Source: Chitinophaga polysaccharea
GTDB taxonomy: Bacteria > Bacteroidota > Bacteroidia > Chitinophagales > Chitinophagaceae
Assembly (NCBI RefSeq): GCF_902150045.1
Contig: NZ_CABFVU010000002.1
Location: 266,001 to 330,000, forward strand
Length of the DNA: 64,000 nucleotides
Reading direction: 5' to 3'
Shown here: piece after piece, positions 16,243 through 25,267 of the stretch
How positions within the stretch are numbered: the first letter of the stretch is position 1
Layout of the letters: each line of letters opens with the position of its first letter
The notes under the pieces: generated by a model
Database searches by the model: none
Told to the model about the DNA's origin: nothing
The model's input: the letters and a program-made list of their open reading frames with translations, nothing else
Position numbers and translations under genes: made by a program

Positions 16243-17010
16243 CTAATATGAAAATCCCCCGGTATAAAATCCGCACATTTCCGACATTTCAATACTATTC
16301 TCAAGCATTTTAAAAAGGGTTGCACTTACGAAAGCATAGTATAAGGCTGACGTACCGTCGGCAGCAATTCCTGTTATAATACCAGCAATTTTTCGCAACA
16401 AGCCCATTGTAACAGCTTTATCGTTATTATTTGCGAAATTGAACCAATAGTATGCAGAATACCTCATTATTGCAGCTGTTTTTAGAAGGCACTCTCGTTC
16501 AAAACGGGAAAGCGACGATCTAGAAATCTTAAGTTCGATATCAACAAATTTCCTTTTGAATTCTTTAAACTCATTTAGGGTCTTAATATCATCAATACAT
16601 TTATTCAAGTTTTCAACGAAGCTATGGGCCAGAGGAGACATTTTTAAAGATCCATGAACTAACCTATAATCCTTCAGTATGACTTTTTCGAGTTCTGGGT
16701 TTGTTTTTCCCTTGGGTGTTACTTCAAATCGTTCCTTGAAAAATCTTCTTAACACTTGCCTTTTTCCGCGGCGAGTAGTATCTCCTGTAGCAACGGTATA
16801 ATTAAAGAGCTCCTGCAGACCCATATTGTGTATTTCCCCTAAGAAATCGAATGGATTTGCTGAATTAGCTACTGCCTTATTAATTGGGATAGCTGATTTC
16901 AATTCTGATGACGGCTCATCATGGTTTAATTCTTGAGTTTCAGGATTATCCTTGCACCCAAAAAAAAATACTGTAATCAAAACAGTAAATAATAAGAATT
17001 TAGTTTTCAT
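16243..17010 (-). CDS. Putative lipoprotein, paralogue of the downstream gene
   Basis: A lipoprotein signal (MKTKFLLFTVLITVFFFGC, Cys19) is followed by a linker and helical sequence. The shared features with the 15374-16135 product are LGEIHNMGLQELFNY near residue 55, a central R-rich helix, and the C-terminal Gly/Ala segment MGLLRKIAGIITGIAADGTSALYY. The two probably arose by duplication. The surface location is inferred from the lipobox. No enzymatic motif is visible. Confidence 0.6.
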   Translation of the reverse strand: MKTKFLLFTVLITVFFFGCKDNPETQELNHDEPSSELKSAIPINKAVANSANPFDFLGEIHNMGLQELFNYTVATGDTTRRGKRQVLRRFFKERFEVTPKGKTNPELEKVILKDYRLVHGSLKMSPLAHSFVENLNKCIDDIKTLNEFKEFKRKFVDIELKISRSSLSRFERECLLKTAAIMRYSAYYWFNFANNNDKAVTMGLLRKIAGIITGIAADGTSALYYAFVSATLFKMLENSIEMSEMCGFYTGGFSY

Positions 17011-17268
17011 ATTTAATCTTTTAAATCTGGAAATATTTCCGTTTCAAATATGAAAATCAATAGATCAAATTATTGATACTATTGGGGTAGCTATTCAATT
17101 TTGGAACCATTCGGTAACTTTAAATTTTATTCTGCTATGCAGACTTCCTAAGTTTTGGTCTATTGAAAAAATACCTCAAATGCGTATGTAAACATTGGCT
17201 CCTCTGCCGCGCATTAGTGAGATCTTTTTTTTGACAATTACTTTGATTTGGTGTTCTATTTTCCTGTT

Positions 17269-19254
17269 TTAATCTCTTACAATCAGCAGGTGTGCAAGCT
17301 CCGGAGTTTCGTAAATTCTTTCCATTTCTGATTCAATGATCATTAATACATCTTCTTTGATGCGTAGATAGTTCTCCTCAATTTCTTTAGCAGTAACTTC
17401 CCTTGGTTTTGGGATCGGCACATAGGCATCGGCTTCAGCTTTTAAGGCAGCATGGTCATTGATGATTTCGCAATGGAAATTTTTCAACTCGATTTTTTGC
17501 TCGGGATTGTCAGCAACAGAGCCAACAAACTCTCCGGATGAAAGCGAGGAAATAGTGGATGCGGGTATTGCTGATTCCAACTGAGTTGATTTGCTTACTG
17601 AAGTGTCACTGGCATTAATGGATAGACTTTCCCGCTCCTGCATGATCTTCCCGAACCTTTCCGAGAGGGTCTTAGCCGTATCTCCCAAAACCTGTCCTGA
17701 AATGACATTCCCGACAATATTGAAGATCACATCTGCACTTTCTTTGCCGTAATCTTTGCGTAACTGAGATATATCCTGGACCGCAAGCACTGTAGCCACC
17801 TTATTGCCGCGTGCAGTCGCTATAGTACCTTCAATACCGGAAACACCGCCTATATAAATTGTAGGAAATTCATCGAATATTAAAGAGCTTTTAAGTTTGT
17901 CTTTCTGGTTGACAAGCTTAAGCATTCGGGCAACATACAAAGAAAGTACTGCGCCATAAACCTGGGTCTTCTGTGGGTTATTACCAACACAAACGATCTT
18001 AGGGTCTCCGGGATTATTGACATCCAGGGTAAAATCGTTGCCGGTAAGAACATAGTATAGCTTCGGCGATGCCAGCCTCGCCATAGTTATCTTGGCTGAG
18101 GCGATCTGGCCTTCCAGCTGTTCCATGGCGCCGTTGATATAAGCGGTAACAAAAGGGTTGATCAACACCTCAATCTCAGGCTCTGTTCGAAGGACCGGAA
18201 AAAGCTGGTCGTAAGGCATCTGCATCAGCTCGATGCAATGAGGTAGGGTGCAGTATTTACCATTCTTATACTTGCGCAAGTACCAGATAATACCGGTAAG
18301 GAAATTGATTGGGGACTCGACAAAGAAATCCCCAGCCTTCTTGATCCATTCTCGATTGAGCCCCAGCATGATCGTTCGGCTGCTTTCCGTTGCATCCGTG
18401 ATATCGGTCATGCTTTCCGGGTAAAGTGGATTACATCTATGGTAAATGTTATCGAAGTCGATAACATAAAATTTCGGTTCTACTTTATACCGGTGCTTAT
18501 TTTTAAGGAAGGCATTATAGGCTATGATCGACAGGTCATCGAACTTGAAATCGTAGATGAACATCGAAAAGCCCTTGGCAATATGCTGTGTAATCACATG
18601 CCGGACAACAAAATAACTCTTGCCGGCACCTGGCGTTCCAACGACAAGCAATGCCCGGAAAGGATTGATAAAATTTATCCAGGACTGTCTAACTCTTCCT
18701 TTAAGGTTATACTTGGCTGGCAGATTAATGGAGAATTCATTTTCCAGAAGGCGCTCTTCCTGGGGAAAAGTTTCCTGAAGCTTATTAAAGACATCAGTAT
18801 TTAGGCGGTTACGAATGATCCTGGATAACAGGCTTCCCCCATGCAGGATCAGGAGATAACCAATGCCGGTCACAGTCATATAAATTCCGGCAAGAACCTG
18901 CACCGACGCCTCCATGCTAAGGAGCAGGTAGCTGACTGTATATATAATAAGACCGACAATAAAATAACGAAGTGCTGTAAGGAGTTTAAGCTTTTCGTCC
19001 TTTTTACCTTTCGAACCGACCAGGGATACGATAAGCAGCAGCAGCGCTCCAAGCTTCGAGAACTGGAAATCGGAAAATAATCCTGTATTGCCGATCCGCT
19101 CCAATATACCCCGGACGATCTTATGGGTCAGCCCCCACTCATCAAAGGCCCTGTAACAGTAAACATAAAAATGAAGGAATAAAATCAGTAAACTAACTTT
19201 CCTTATAAAATCAATGATCTTTCTTAATGCCTCAGCATTCTCCCCCGTATTCAT
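17269..19254 (-). CDS. VirD4/TraG-like type IV coupling protein of a mobilizable element (MobC-type)
   Basis: Two or more N-terminal hydrophobic segments (residues ~15-35, 60-75, 90-135) precede an ATPase domain with Walker A GTPGAGKS at about residue 205 and Walker B SLIFDEFPT. A TraM-recognition-like stretch follows (TARGNKVATVLAVQDISQLRKDYG). Coupling proteins bring the relaxase-DNA complex to a type IV secretion channel. At 661 residues it matches the size of MobC proteins of Bacteroidetes mobilizable elements. It lies 24 bases downstream of the relaxase gene. No other type IV secretion genes are present, so transfer would need a helper element. Confidence 0.88.
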   Translation of the reverse strand: MNTGENAEALRKIIDFIRKVSLLILFLHFYVYCYRAFDEWGLTHKIVRGILERIGNTGLFSDFQFSKLGALLLLIVSLVGSKGKKDEKLKLLTALRYFIVGLIIYTVSYLLLSMEASVQVLAGIYMTVTGIGYLLILHGGSLLSRIIRNRLNTDVFNKLQETFPQEERLLENEFSINLPAKYNLKGRVRQSWINFINPFRALLVVGTPGAGKSYFVVRHVITQHIAKGFSMFIYDFKFDDLSIIAYNAFLKNKHRYKVEPKFYVIDFDNIYHRCNPLYPESMTDITDATESSRTIMLGLNREWIKKAGDFFVESPINFLTGIIWYLRKYKNGKYCTLPHCIELMQMPYDQLFPVLRTEPEIEVLINPFVTAYINGAMEQLEGQIASAKITMARLASPKLYYVLTGNDFTLDVNNPGDPKIVCVGNNPQKTQVYGAVLSLYVARMLKLVNQKDKLKSSLIFDEFPTIYIGGVSGIEGTIATARGNKVATVLAVQDISQLRKDYGKESADVIFNIVGNVISGQVLGDTAKTLSERFGKIMQERESLSINASDTSVSKSTQLESAIPASTISSLSSGEFVGSVADNPEQKIELKNFHCEIINDHAALKAEADAYVPIPKPREVTAKEIEENYLRIKEDVLMIIESEMERIYETPELAHLLIVRD

Positions 19255-19278
19255 TCTTCACATATTTAATTCAACACT

Positions 19279-20586
19279 TCACGACTGCGATTGCAGCCGT
19301 TTCTTCTTTCTCTTCTTTCTTTGGAATGGGTCAAAAGAAACCTGGTCATGCTCATCGTAAAAAGCGACATCGAGCAACCGTTCAATGGTAGCTTCCTGAG
19401 AGGCGGGATGGAATGGTATATCAGATTTTTCTGACCCTGCTGCCCGGCCTGTTGGACTGGAAACTTCCGCCTGGATGCGGGCAACATGTCCGCTATCTTC
19501 AACAGGAAAATTCTGTGGCTCGGACGCCCCTCGCTGTAAAGCATTCAGCTTTTCCGCAAATGCTCTGGCGCTATATTCTTTGCCGAGTGTGCTGCCATTG
19601 ACAACAATTCGGGTTGCATTATCAATAAAGGTTATCCCATAGACCTGCCCCTGTATATTCTCCCGCATAAGTATCCGCAAACCCTGAGCATGGAGTAGCT
19701 CCTGGAAATGATGCTCATTTTTTGCGGTTCGAAGAGCCTTATCCAATAGGTGCTTTATCCGCTGGAGATAAGGTTTCCTTTCCTCCTTATTAATGGAGAA
19801 CTTAATCTCTAGATTCTTCAACGTTGGTGAAGAGTAAATTGAGCTGGCTTTTATAGGGATACCCAAACGTTCACCCTTCTCATTAAGTAAACTGTAGATC
19901 AGCCCACCCCTGCTTCGCATGAGGGTACCCTCCTCTCCTGGGTCTGCTACCACTCCAAATTGTCCGAGCGCAACATTGAGCTCCGCCAGGGAAGCAATTT
20001 TATAAGTGCCGACAACCTCCCGGACAATGGATGAGATAGCTGCCTTGGTTTCCCTCTTGCCATAGATAGCTCGTTCCAGGTCAATCTTTCTAAGCTGAAA
20101 ATTGATCTCCTTTTTTTGGTCTTCGGCTTTGATCAGGCCGTAACGCTGCTCAATTTCCTTGCGAGCTTTTTCAGATTGGATCTTACCGATGTTATGGGTT
20201 TCGATCCTGTTTCCATCGGAATCAATATTAACCGTAGCCAAATGGATATGAGGATGGGCGGCATCAAAATGCCTATAGACCAAAAAAGGTTGTGCGCCAA
20301 AGCCAATAGCTTGCATATAATCCTTTGCCAGCTGACAAAGTAGCTCATCGTCTACCTGATCCTGCCTGGAAAAGTTGAGCGTTATATGTAGCGCATTAGT
20401 CTTTGTACGTTCATTGAGCATCGTCAATTTCTCGAAGCGCTCCAGCTTACTTTTGAAAGATAGCTCGCTGGCATCACGTGGGAACCCTGAAGCCAGAAGC
20501 AGTTTCGCTTCCGACTCGCTAACTTTATGCTCATTATAATTTAGGATTCCCCTGATGCTTTTGCCGCTAACTATTCGGGCAACCAT
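19279..20586 (-). CDS. Relaxase/mobilization nuclease (MobB-like)
   Basis: The N-terminal ~200 residues form the relaxase domain: a start MVARIVSGKSIRGILNYN typical of the Bacteroidetes MobB/MOB_P group, and the metal-binding three-His motif in HFDAAHPHIHLATVNID. The enzyme nicks the transfer origin, attaches covalently to the 5' end and pilots the strand. The C-terminal half is basic and ends in a Lys/Arg-rich tail (KKRKKKRL). The first 16 bases overlap the end of the relaxosome gene upstream, and the coupling-protein gene follows. Confidence 0.9.
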   Translation of the reverse strand: MVARIVSGKSIRGILNYNEHKVSESEAKLLLASGFPRDASELSFKSKLERFEKLTMLNERTKTNALHITLNFSRQDQVDDELLCQLAKDYMQAIGFGAQPFLVYRHFDAAHPHIHLATVNIDSDGNRIETHNIGKIQSEKARKEIEQRYGLIKAEDQKKEINFQLRKIDLERAIYGKRETKAAISSIVREVVGTYKIASLAELNVALGQFGVVADPGEEGTLMRSRGGLIYSLLNEKGERLGIPIKASSIYSSPTLKNLEIKFSINKEERKPYLQRIKHLLDKALRTAKNEHHFQELLHAQGLRILMRENIQGQVYGITFIDNATRIVVNGSTLGKEYSARAFAEKLNALQRGASEPQNFPVEDSGHVARIQAEVSSPTGRAAGSEKSDIPFHPASQEATIERLLDVAFYDEHDQVSFDPFQRKKRKKKRLQSQS

Positions 20587-20975
20587 CGGCGGGAAAGATT
20601 GGAAACTATAGCAAATAAAGCCGTCACCTTCTGCTCTGTCTGTTGGTACAGTCGGGTGATTTCCATAACAGAGTATAGCCTGCCTTCCGCGCTTGAAGAT
20701 TGGTGAAGCTTCCTTGTCGCCTGATTAATATTGACCCCAATACACCGGATCTCCTCCCGGATGGCCGATAACTCCTCCATGACTTTATCCAGGGACTGGT
20801 CATAGGTTATCAGCTTGATCTTACCATCGAAAAGTGATTTTCTTATCAGGCTACTTACAGTTCTACAATTACTTTTGCGGCGAAGTGTATCCAAATTTTG
20901 CCATTCGGTGAAGGAAAGTCTGAACGTAATCCTGCGCCCAGTCTCTGGTTTTTGTTTCTCTTTCTTCATGATCAT
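20571..20975 (-). CDS. Relaxosome accessory protein (plasmid mobilization protein, MobA/MobC type)
   Basis: The N-terminal ribbon-helix-helix-like part (RITFRLSFTEWQNLDTLRRK) is followed by the hallmark of the Bacteroidetes/PF05713 mobilization family, EIRCIGVNINQATRKLH. The protein binds the transfer origin and helps the relaxase nick. The presumed oriT lies immediately upstream at 20993-21074. ATG at 20969 is an equally possible start. The stop overlaps the relaxase start. Confidence 0.87.
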   Translation of the reverse strand: MIMKKEKQKPETGRRITFRLSFTEWQNLDTLRRKSNCRTVSSLIRKSLFDGKIKLITYDQSLDKVMEELSAIREEIRCIGVNINQATRKLHQSSSAEGRLYSVMEITRLYQQTEQKVTALFAIVSNLSRRWLPE

Positions 20976-20992
20976 GCTTCACATTAAAAAAC

Positions 20993-21074
20993 CGACTCCG
21001 GAGGTTTTTTCGGCCCCTCAGCGACTCCGGAAGCTGAGGGCAAGATGGGTTTGTCCGACAAACCTACATCTTGC
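20993..21074. other. Candidate origin of transfer (oriT): two inverted repeats and a direct repeat
   Basis: Just upstream of the relaxosome gene, a 10-bp direct repeat CGACTCCGGA occurs at 20993 and 21022. The inverted repeat CCCTCAGC / GCTGAGGG spans 21015-21040. A second hairpin at 21040-21074 pairs GCAAGATG with CATCTTGC and, inside it, GGTTTGT with ACAAACC around a CCG loop. Dense inverted repeats next to relaxosome genes are the usual form of oriT. The nick site cannot be assigned by eye. Confidence 0.65.
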
Positions 21075-21134
21075 TAAAAACCAGAAACAAAAAGGTTTTT
21101 TCATCAATTTTGATATTCATCATATTCTGAAAAG

Positions 21135-22745
21135 TTATAAGCCTCTTCCTTTGCTATTTTTGCTCCTTTTTTCTGCACTAATGCTAATTGAGTTTTTTTG
21201 GGACATTTTCCGACTGTCCCGCTGAAAAAAGACCTGTTTCTGTTCCGGTTTCCAGAGTGGGTCAAGGTGAAAATTGAAAGGAATTTCCTGGCCATTGCTG
21301 TCAACAATCCTGACTCCATCGACTTTTTCAGTAAGCTCCAGACACAACATTTGACCGTTATTTGCCTGCACGATAACCTCCTTGCCATTCAATAATTCGT
21401 GAAGGATTGTTTCTTTTTTGTTTTCAGGAACAGGGATCATGTCATAAATGGCGCCGAGCTGCCTTTTTGAAATTGCCTCAAAGGTTTCCAATCCAACAGG
21501 CCGTCCGTCCATGGGCGTAACAATACGTTGCCAGATTCCTTTCAGGTGATCTGCGGACAATTCCTTGAAGACTGGCCGTCCGGACAGCAAGCCTATGGCT
21601 TTATCAACCTGAATATCTGATGAAAATTTCGCTGCTTTTATAGGAAGACTTAACAGAGTTTCTTTTGCTTGTTCACTTATAAAATCCTCAAATACGGGAG
21701 CGTAAAGCCAGTGTTTGAGCATCAGCAGGTCGGCTGCTTCCTTCCCTTCAGGATGGAGTGCCATCCGGAACAGTTCCTCCTGCAATAACTCGATATCCTT
21801 TGGGAACCAAACCTCAGAATCTTTTTCGACAAAGACAATGTCTTTGTCCTCTCTCCAGTTCACGGTGCTTAATTTTTTATCCAGCCGCTCGGAGTCCACA
21901 CCATTAAAGGTGCCATGATTTATTTCCGGAAGCTGGACCAAGCCAAGTGTATAGCCCTCCAGATTGTACCAGCCCTTATCCAGGAATATAGGTACTTCCA
22001 GGGTAGCAAAATACTCCTGGCTGGAAAAAGAGAACTTTAAACTCGTATTCTCTGGATGTCCTTTCAGCATTGAATGAGCTTCCCTTTCGATTACTGATTC
22101 TTTTATTTGGCTGGCTCCAAGATCCTTTATATGCATATTAATAGCATCTATCCTTTCGGATATGATCAGGTAGGCCAGCTCTGCTGTCATATGGGGATGG
22201 TCTTCTAGATCGAAACTAAATACGTGCTCGTATAGGCGCCGCATCCTACCCGGTTCCTCAGTAAAATTCTTAAAAACATCGAAGGGCCAGTGTTTATACA
22301 TTAACGATTCCCCTGTAAATTTTGCCTGTAAGGATTCTGATAAAAGAAGCTGTGCAAGGCCATCTATGCAGTGCGGAACCATTTCAAATTCTCTATTAAT
22401 GGGCTCTGCCTTTAATCTACTTTCCCAATACTTGGGCCAGTTTAACTTCGCCATCTCCTTGTCAAGCTGGATGGAATTTATCCCATTAACTATTTTTTGA
22501 TCGATATCCACTGGCATGCGGTGGTTGGCGTGGATGGCGGTAAAATCATAGCCAAGGCTGCTTTCCATCCATTGAAAAGTTAACTTGTAATACATACGTT
22601 CTTCTCCAAATTCTTTTACCCTGGAAATAGAGAAGCGAGGCAACCCATATGCTTCATTTTTTTCGATATCCTGTCTTAGTTGGTCATCATTAAAGCCTCT
22701 TTTGGAAAGATCATCCAGCAGATCCTGCATTTCCTGTTCGCTCAT
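21135..22745 (-). CDS. Mobilization-module accessory protein of unknown function (DUF3945/DUF4099-like tail)
   Basis: The 536-residue, soluble, acidic protein begins MSEQEMQDLLDDLSKRGF and has two internally similar halves, each with a line of the form ALHPEGKEAADLLMLKHWLYAP or SLMYKHWPFDVFKNF. The C-terminal ~90 residues contain a module (ELLNGKEVIVQANNGQMLCLEL then DSNGQEIPFNFHLDP) and a basic tail ending KGRGL. The same module and tail (GQSIPYNFRLEP; KGRGI) occur in the truncated gene upstream. The module recalls the DUF3945/DUF4099 proteins carried next to mobilization genes, not verified. It is adjacent to oriT and transcribed with the mob genes. Confidence 0.55.
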   Translation of the reverse strand: MSEQEMQDLLDDLSKRGFNDDQLRQDIEKNEAYGLPRFSISRVKEFGEERMYYKLTFQWMESSLGYDFTAIHANHRMPVDIDQKIVNGINSIQLDKEMAKLNWPKYWESRLKAEPINREFEMVPHCIDGLAQLLLSESLQAKFTGESLMYKHWPFDVFKNFTEEPGRMRRLYEHVFSFDLEDHPHMTAELAYLIISERIDAINMHIKDLGASQIKESVIEREAHSMLKGHPENTSLKFSFSSQEYFATLEVPIFLDKGWYNLEGYTLGLVQLPEINHGTFNGVDSERLDKKLSTVNWREDKDIVFVEKDSEVWFPKDIELLQEELFRMALHPEGKEAADLLMLKHWLYAPVFEDFISEQAKETLLSLPIKAAKFSSDIQVDKAIGLLSGRPVFKELSADHLKGIWQRIVTPMDGRPVGLETFEAISKRQLGAIYDMIPVPENKKETILHELLNGKEVIVQANNGQMLCLELTEKVDGVRIVDSNGQEIPFNFHLDPLWKPEQKQVFFQRDSRKMSQKNSISISAEKRSKNSKGRGL

Positions 22746-22766
22746 ATTATTTTGATTTAATTGTTA

Positions 22767-23099
22767 TCAGATCCCTCGCCCTTTACGTTTTTTATTTTTT
22801 TTTGATGATCTCTGCTCCCATTTTCCCGGATGAATATTATGTGGTGGCTGCTGCTTTTGCGGCTCCAGCCTGAAGTTATAAGGGATCGACTGACCATCCG
22901 GAGTAGTTATTTTTAAAGCTTTCGCAGTCAGGTCGACCGAAATATTGACCTGCATTGGCTCCAATCCATAGAGTGTGGTTGTACAGATATCACCTCGAAG
23001 CAACCTAGTAAGTATACCATTCTTATCCATGTCATCAACAGGTAACATGGATAGAAAGGTTTCAATTTCGCTGCGTGCAGGCCCTTCTACTTTGGTAAG
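22767..23099 (-). pseudogene. 5'-truncated paralogue of the 21135-22745 gene, cut by an IS3 remnant
   Basis: The frame is open from the IS junction at about 23099, 17 codons upstream of the first ATG at 23048, so the N-terminus was probably removed when the IS-associated deletion occurred. The remaining ~110 residues contain the module GQSIPYNFRLEP and a basic Lys/Arg-rich end (KKNKKRKGRGI) like those of the next gene. It could still be translated from 23048, but the break at the IS edge argues for a remnant. Confidence 0.6.
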
Positions 23100-23521
23100 T
23101 TCAAAGAGCGAAAATTAACGCCTGTGCTCAGCACATCATGCATGAAGTCCATAGACCAGGTAATGTTGGGATGGATCGGCTGTAATAAAGGCTCCATAAC
23201 TCTTGCAGGCAAACGCTTCTTACACTTCCGTTTCAGGTTTAATTTCATGGCTGTATAAATGCGGTACACCTTCTTATGATTCCAATGATAGTTCAGATGA
23301 CGTAAGTGATAATGCATCATCCAGAACCCCCAACGATTATGAAGGATCGACAACTCTGACAGCAACATCCTTATCTGATCATCATCTTTAGGTTGTGGCC
23401 GGTAGTAATACACTGATGGTTGAATGTGGAACCAATTACAAGCCTGCCGAATACTGGTTCTGTAATGCGTATGGCAGTAAGAAACCAGTTCTCGCTTTTC
23501 GGCAGGCCCTAAAGCTTTTTT
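23087..23521 (-). pseudogene. Truncated IS3-family OrfB
   Basis: The frame equivalent to orfB of the intact copy runs from the slip site at about 23521 through the first Asp of the DDE motif (TWSMDFMHD) and then leaves IS sequence after GVNFRSLN, ending at a chance stop at 23087. The second Asp and the Glu are missing, so it is inactive. Confidence 0.85.
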
Positions 23522-23798
23522 TCAATCACATCTTTCATTACCGTGATCTGAAAAGTCTGCTCTGCTACGATACGCTTGTACTGGGCCAGCTCTGCTTCCA
23601 ACTCCTTCATCCGCTTGAGCTGATTAAGCTCAAGACCTGAGTACTTGCTTTTCCACGAATAGAATGTTCCCTGACTGATTCCATGCTCACGGCAGATGTC
23701 TGATACCGATTGCCCTGACTCCTGGAATGATAAGATCTTGATGATCTGTGGCTCGCTGAATTTGCTTTTTTTCATTGTCCCTAATTTATAAAACTACA
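23100..23798 (-). mobile_element. Mosaic, 3'-truncated IS3-family element
   Basis: The left end on the minus strand is probably at 23798 (begins TGTAG), one base from the stop of the neighbouring small gene. The segment 23100-23655 (556 bp) matches 11586-12141 of the intact IS with a single difference seen (near 23111). The first ~120 bp of orfA are clearly divergent. The similarity to the other copy stops abruptly inside orfB, and the rest of the element, including its right end, is missing. This is a hybrid of two related elements or the product of recombination between copies. Confidence 0.85.
23509..23775 (-). CDS. IS3-family transposase OrfA, mosaic copy
   Basis: The 88-residue OrfA has a helix-turn-helix (DICREHGISQGTFYSWK). 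Residues 1-40 differ at many positions from the OrfA at 11466, while from the shared WKSKYSGLE onward the two are identical. The switch is sharp, as expected from recombination or gene conversion between related elements. It cannot form a working transposase because orfB is truncated. Confidence 0.8.
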   Translation of the reverse strand: MKKSKFSEPQIIKILSFQESGQSVSDICREHGISQGTFYSWKSKYSGLELNQLKRMKELEAELAQYKRIVAEQTFQITVMKDVIEKKL

Positions 23799-24056
23799 TT
23801 AATAATCGTAGCTAATTTTAGGGGAGATTACACAATCTCCATTAGGGTGCAAGTGCGAATTTTGCTTTCCGTGCGGTGTGTAAAGTTCATTGAATGCACT
23901 CCAGTTAATGGGTAATTTTTCTTCAACAAGAGCATCATATTTTTTCTTGTCCATACCCACTAGGCCAATAGAAAAACTTCCTTGTCCTGGTGAGATTTTG
24001 AAACTATGACTATTGGTGCCTGTCAATGAAATATTTATTGGTTCTTCTCTATCCAT
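23799..24056 (-). CDS. Small protein of unknown function, C-terminus next to an IS edge
   Basis: The 85-residue soluble protein (NISLTGTNSHSFKISPGQGSFSIGLVGMDKKKYDALVEE) shows no family I recognise. Its stop codon directly abuts the presumed IS end at 23798, so the native C-terminus may have been lost or altered. It follows the frameshifted immunity-like gene by 32 bases and belongs to the toxin/immunity-like cassette by position. Confidence 0.5.
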   Translation of the reverse strand: MDREEPINISLTGTNSHSFKISPGQGSFSIGLVGMDKKKYDALVEEKLPINWSAFNELYTPHGKQNSHLHPNGDCVISPKISYDY

Positions 24057-24088
24057 TTCGCTTTATTAAGTTCACTTTAAAAATATTG

Positions 24089-24828
24089 TTAGCTACAGTT
24101 AAATTTCTCAAAATCATTAATATTTAATTCAATTGGTGTCTTATACCTTCCGTTATATAGGTCTGCTCTAAAAGATTTTCTGGGTTTTAAAACAACTTTG
24201 TTGTCTTTTAATATCACCGTGTCTACCAATAGATAAATGTCCTCGTAAAAATGTAATTTGAAATGAGCCCGATAACAGGTCCCGTTTTTTTTTCCTGATA
24301 TTCAATTATTGCTTTTGTAAAACTGTCCCTGGGCGCTATTTGATAGTAAATATCAATTTTATAAACGCTTGTTTCTTTTGTTTTATAGTGAATATTTAAC
24401 CCTGTATCAAACTGCAAAACCTGCTTTTCCATTTCTTTTATTAATTCCAAATTCTCTTTGTCACTAATTGACTTTAGGATGTTGATGGTCGAAGATTTTA
24501 GAAAAGTTTCTTTTTGTTCGTCAGTAAGTGAGTTGTATCTTGATTGGCTGACACCAAAGTCAATGTACTTAATTGTTTTGTCGATATTTCTATTACAAAC
24601 CTGAATCTGGTTTTCGCCGATAACAGTCGTTAAATTGATATAGAGATGGTCGCACTCCCCGAATGAATACTTTAGTTCATTCAGCTTCCGGGCAATTCTT
24701 TGTCCGATATAGTTTGTGTCTTTTGTAGGCAGGAAAATGCCGCCTAAGTTTCCGGGCAGACTTTGCCCTTCGATATTTGGTTTGTCACTCTCGTAGTAAC
24801 GAATGTCTTTAAGTATTCTGTTGTTCAT
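24089..24828 (-). pseudogene. Immunity-like orphan gene with frameshift at a poly-A tract
   Basis: The frame from 24828 encodes 183 sensible residues and then, after a run of nine A on the coding strand (plus-strand T run about 24285-24293), turns into a short tail ending at 24223. Shifting frame at that run continues with coherent sequence (HFKLHFYEDIYLLVDTVIL, later PIELNINDFEKFNCS) to a stop at 24089. One A more or less would restore a protein of about 245 residues. This is a real frameshift, a phase-variable site or a sequencing error. The gene follows a polymorphic-toxin remnant, so an immunity role is likely by position only. Confidence 0.65.
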
Positions 24829-24858
24829 TTTAAAGTGCCGGATTAATTGTCGCTTACA

Positions 24859-25239
24859 TTATGATCTGTTGATTTTCTGATTACAGGAACTTAAACCAAT
24901 GACGTATGACGAAGTATATGCTCCTGCAGCTGAACCAACATCATTTCCTAATCCAAATGTTATGTCGATACCATTTGCACTTGCCGATCCTTCTTCAGAT
25001 GCTACTATATTCAAATCTTTTACTACACTTCCTTCCAAGGAAAATCCTTTTTCAGCATGCTCTAATAAGTACTGCTTACCTAATTTTGTTGAGGCAAAAT
25101 ATTCGAATCCCGCGACTGCGCCAGGATTCACAAATTCTCCCTTGTCATTTTTTTCATAGATACCGGCAACATTTACACTATCACCGAATGGATTATTATA
25201 GCCCGCATAAAGTGTTAGAGCACAGGATGGCTCCTCTAT
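24859..25239 (-). pseudogene. C-terminal remnant of an RHS/polymorphic-type secreted toxin
   Basis: The frame is open from 25239 after an in-frame stop, and the first ATG at 25131 is internal. It begins with a motif like the end of an RHS core (TLYAGYNNPFGDSVNV) and continues with a segment (GFEYFASTKLGKQYLLEHA) of the kind found in C-terminal domains of Bacteroidota toxins. The main part of the toxin is absent, replaced by the MBL-fold gene start region. It precedes an immunity-like gene, the normal toxin-immunity order. Confidence 0.5.
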
Positions 25240-25267
25240 TTATTATCACGGTTATGATTATATGCGA

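Noticed and set aside
17041..17075. Possible further copies of the 21-bp operator (TTTCAAATATGA) upstream of the lipoprotein gene
   Set aside because: Only partial matches (8-9 of 12) in two positions and none at the third expected position; A/T-rich sequence gives such matches by chance.
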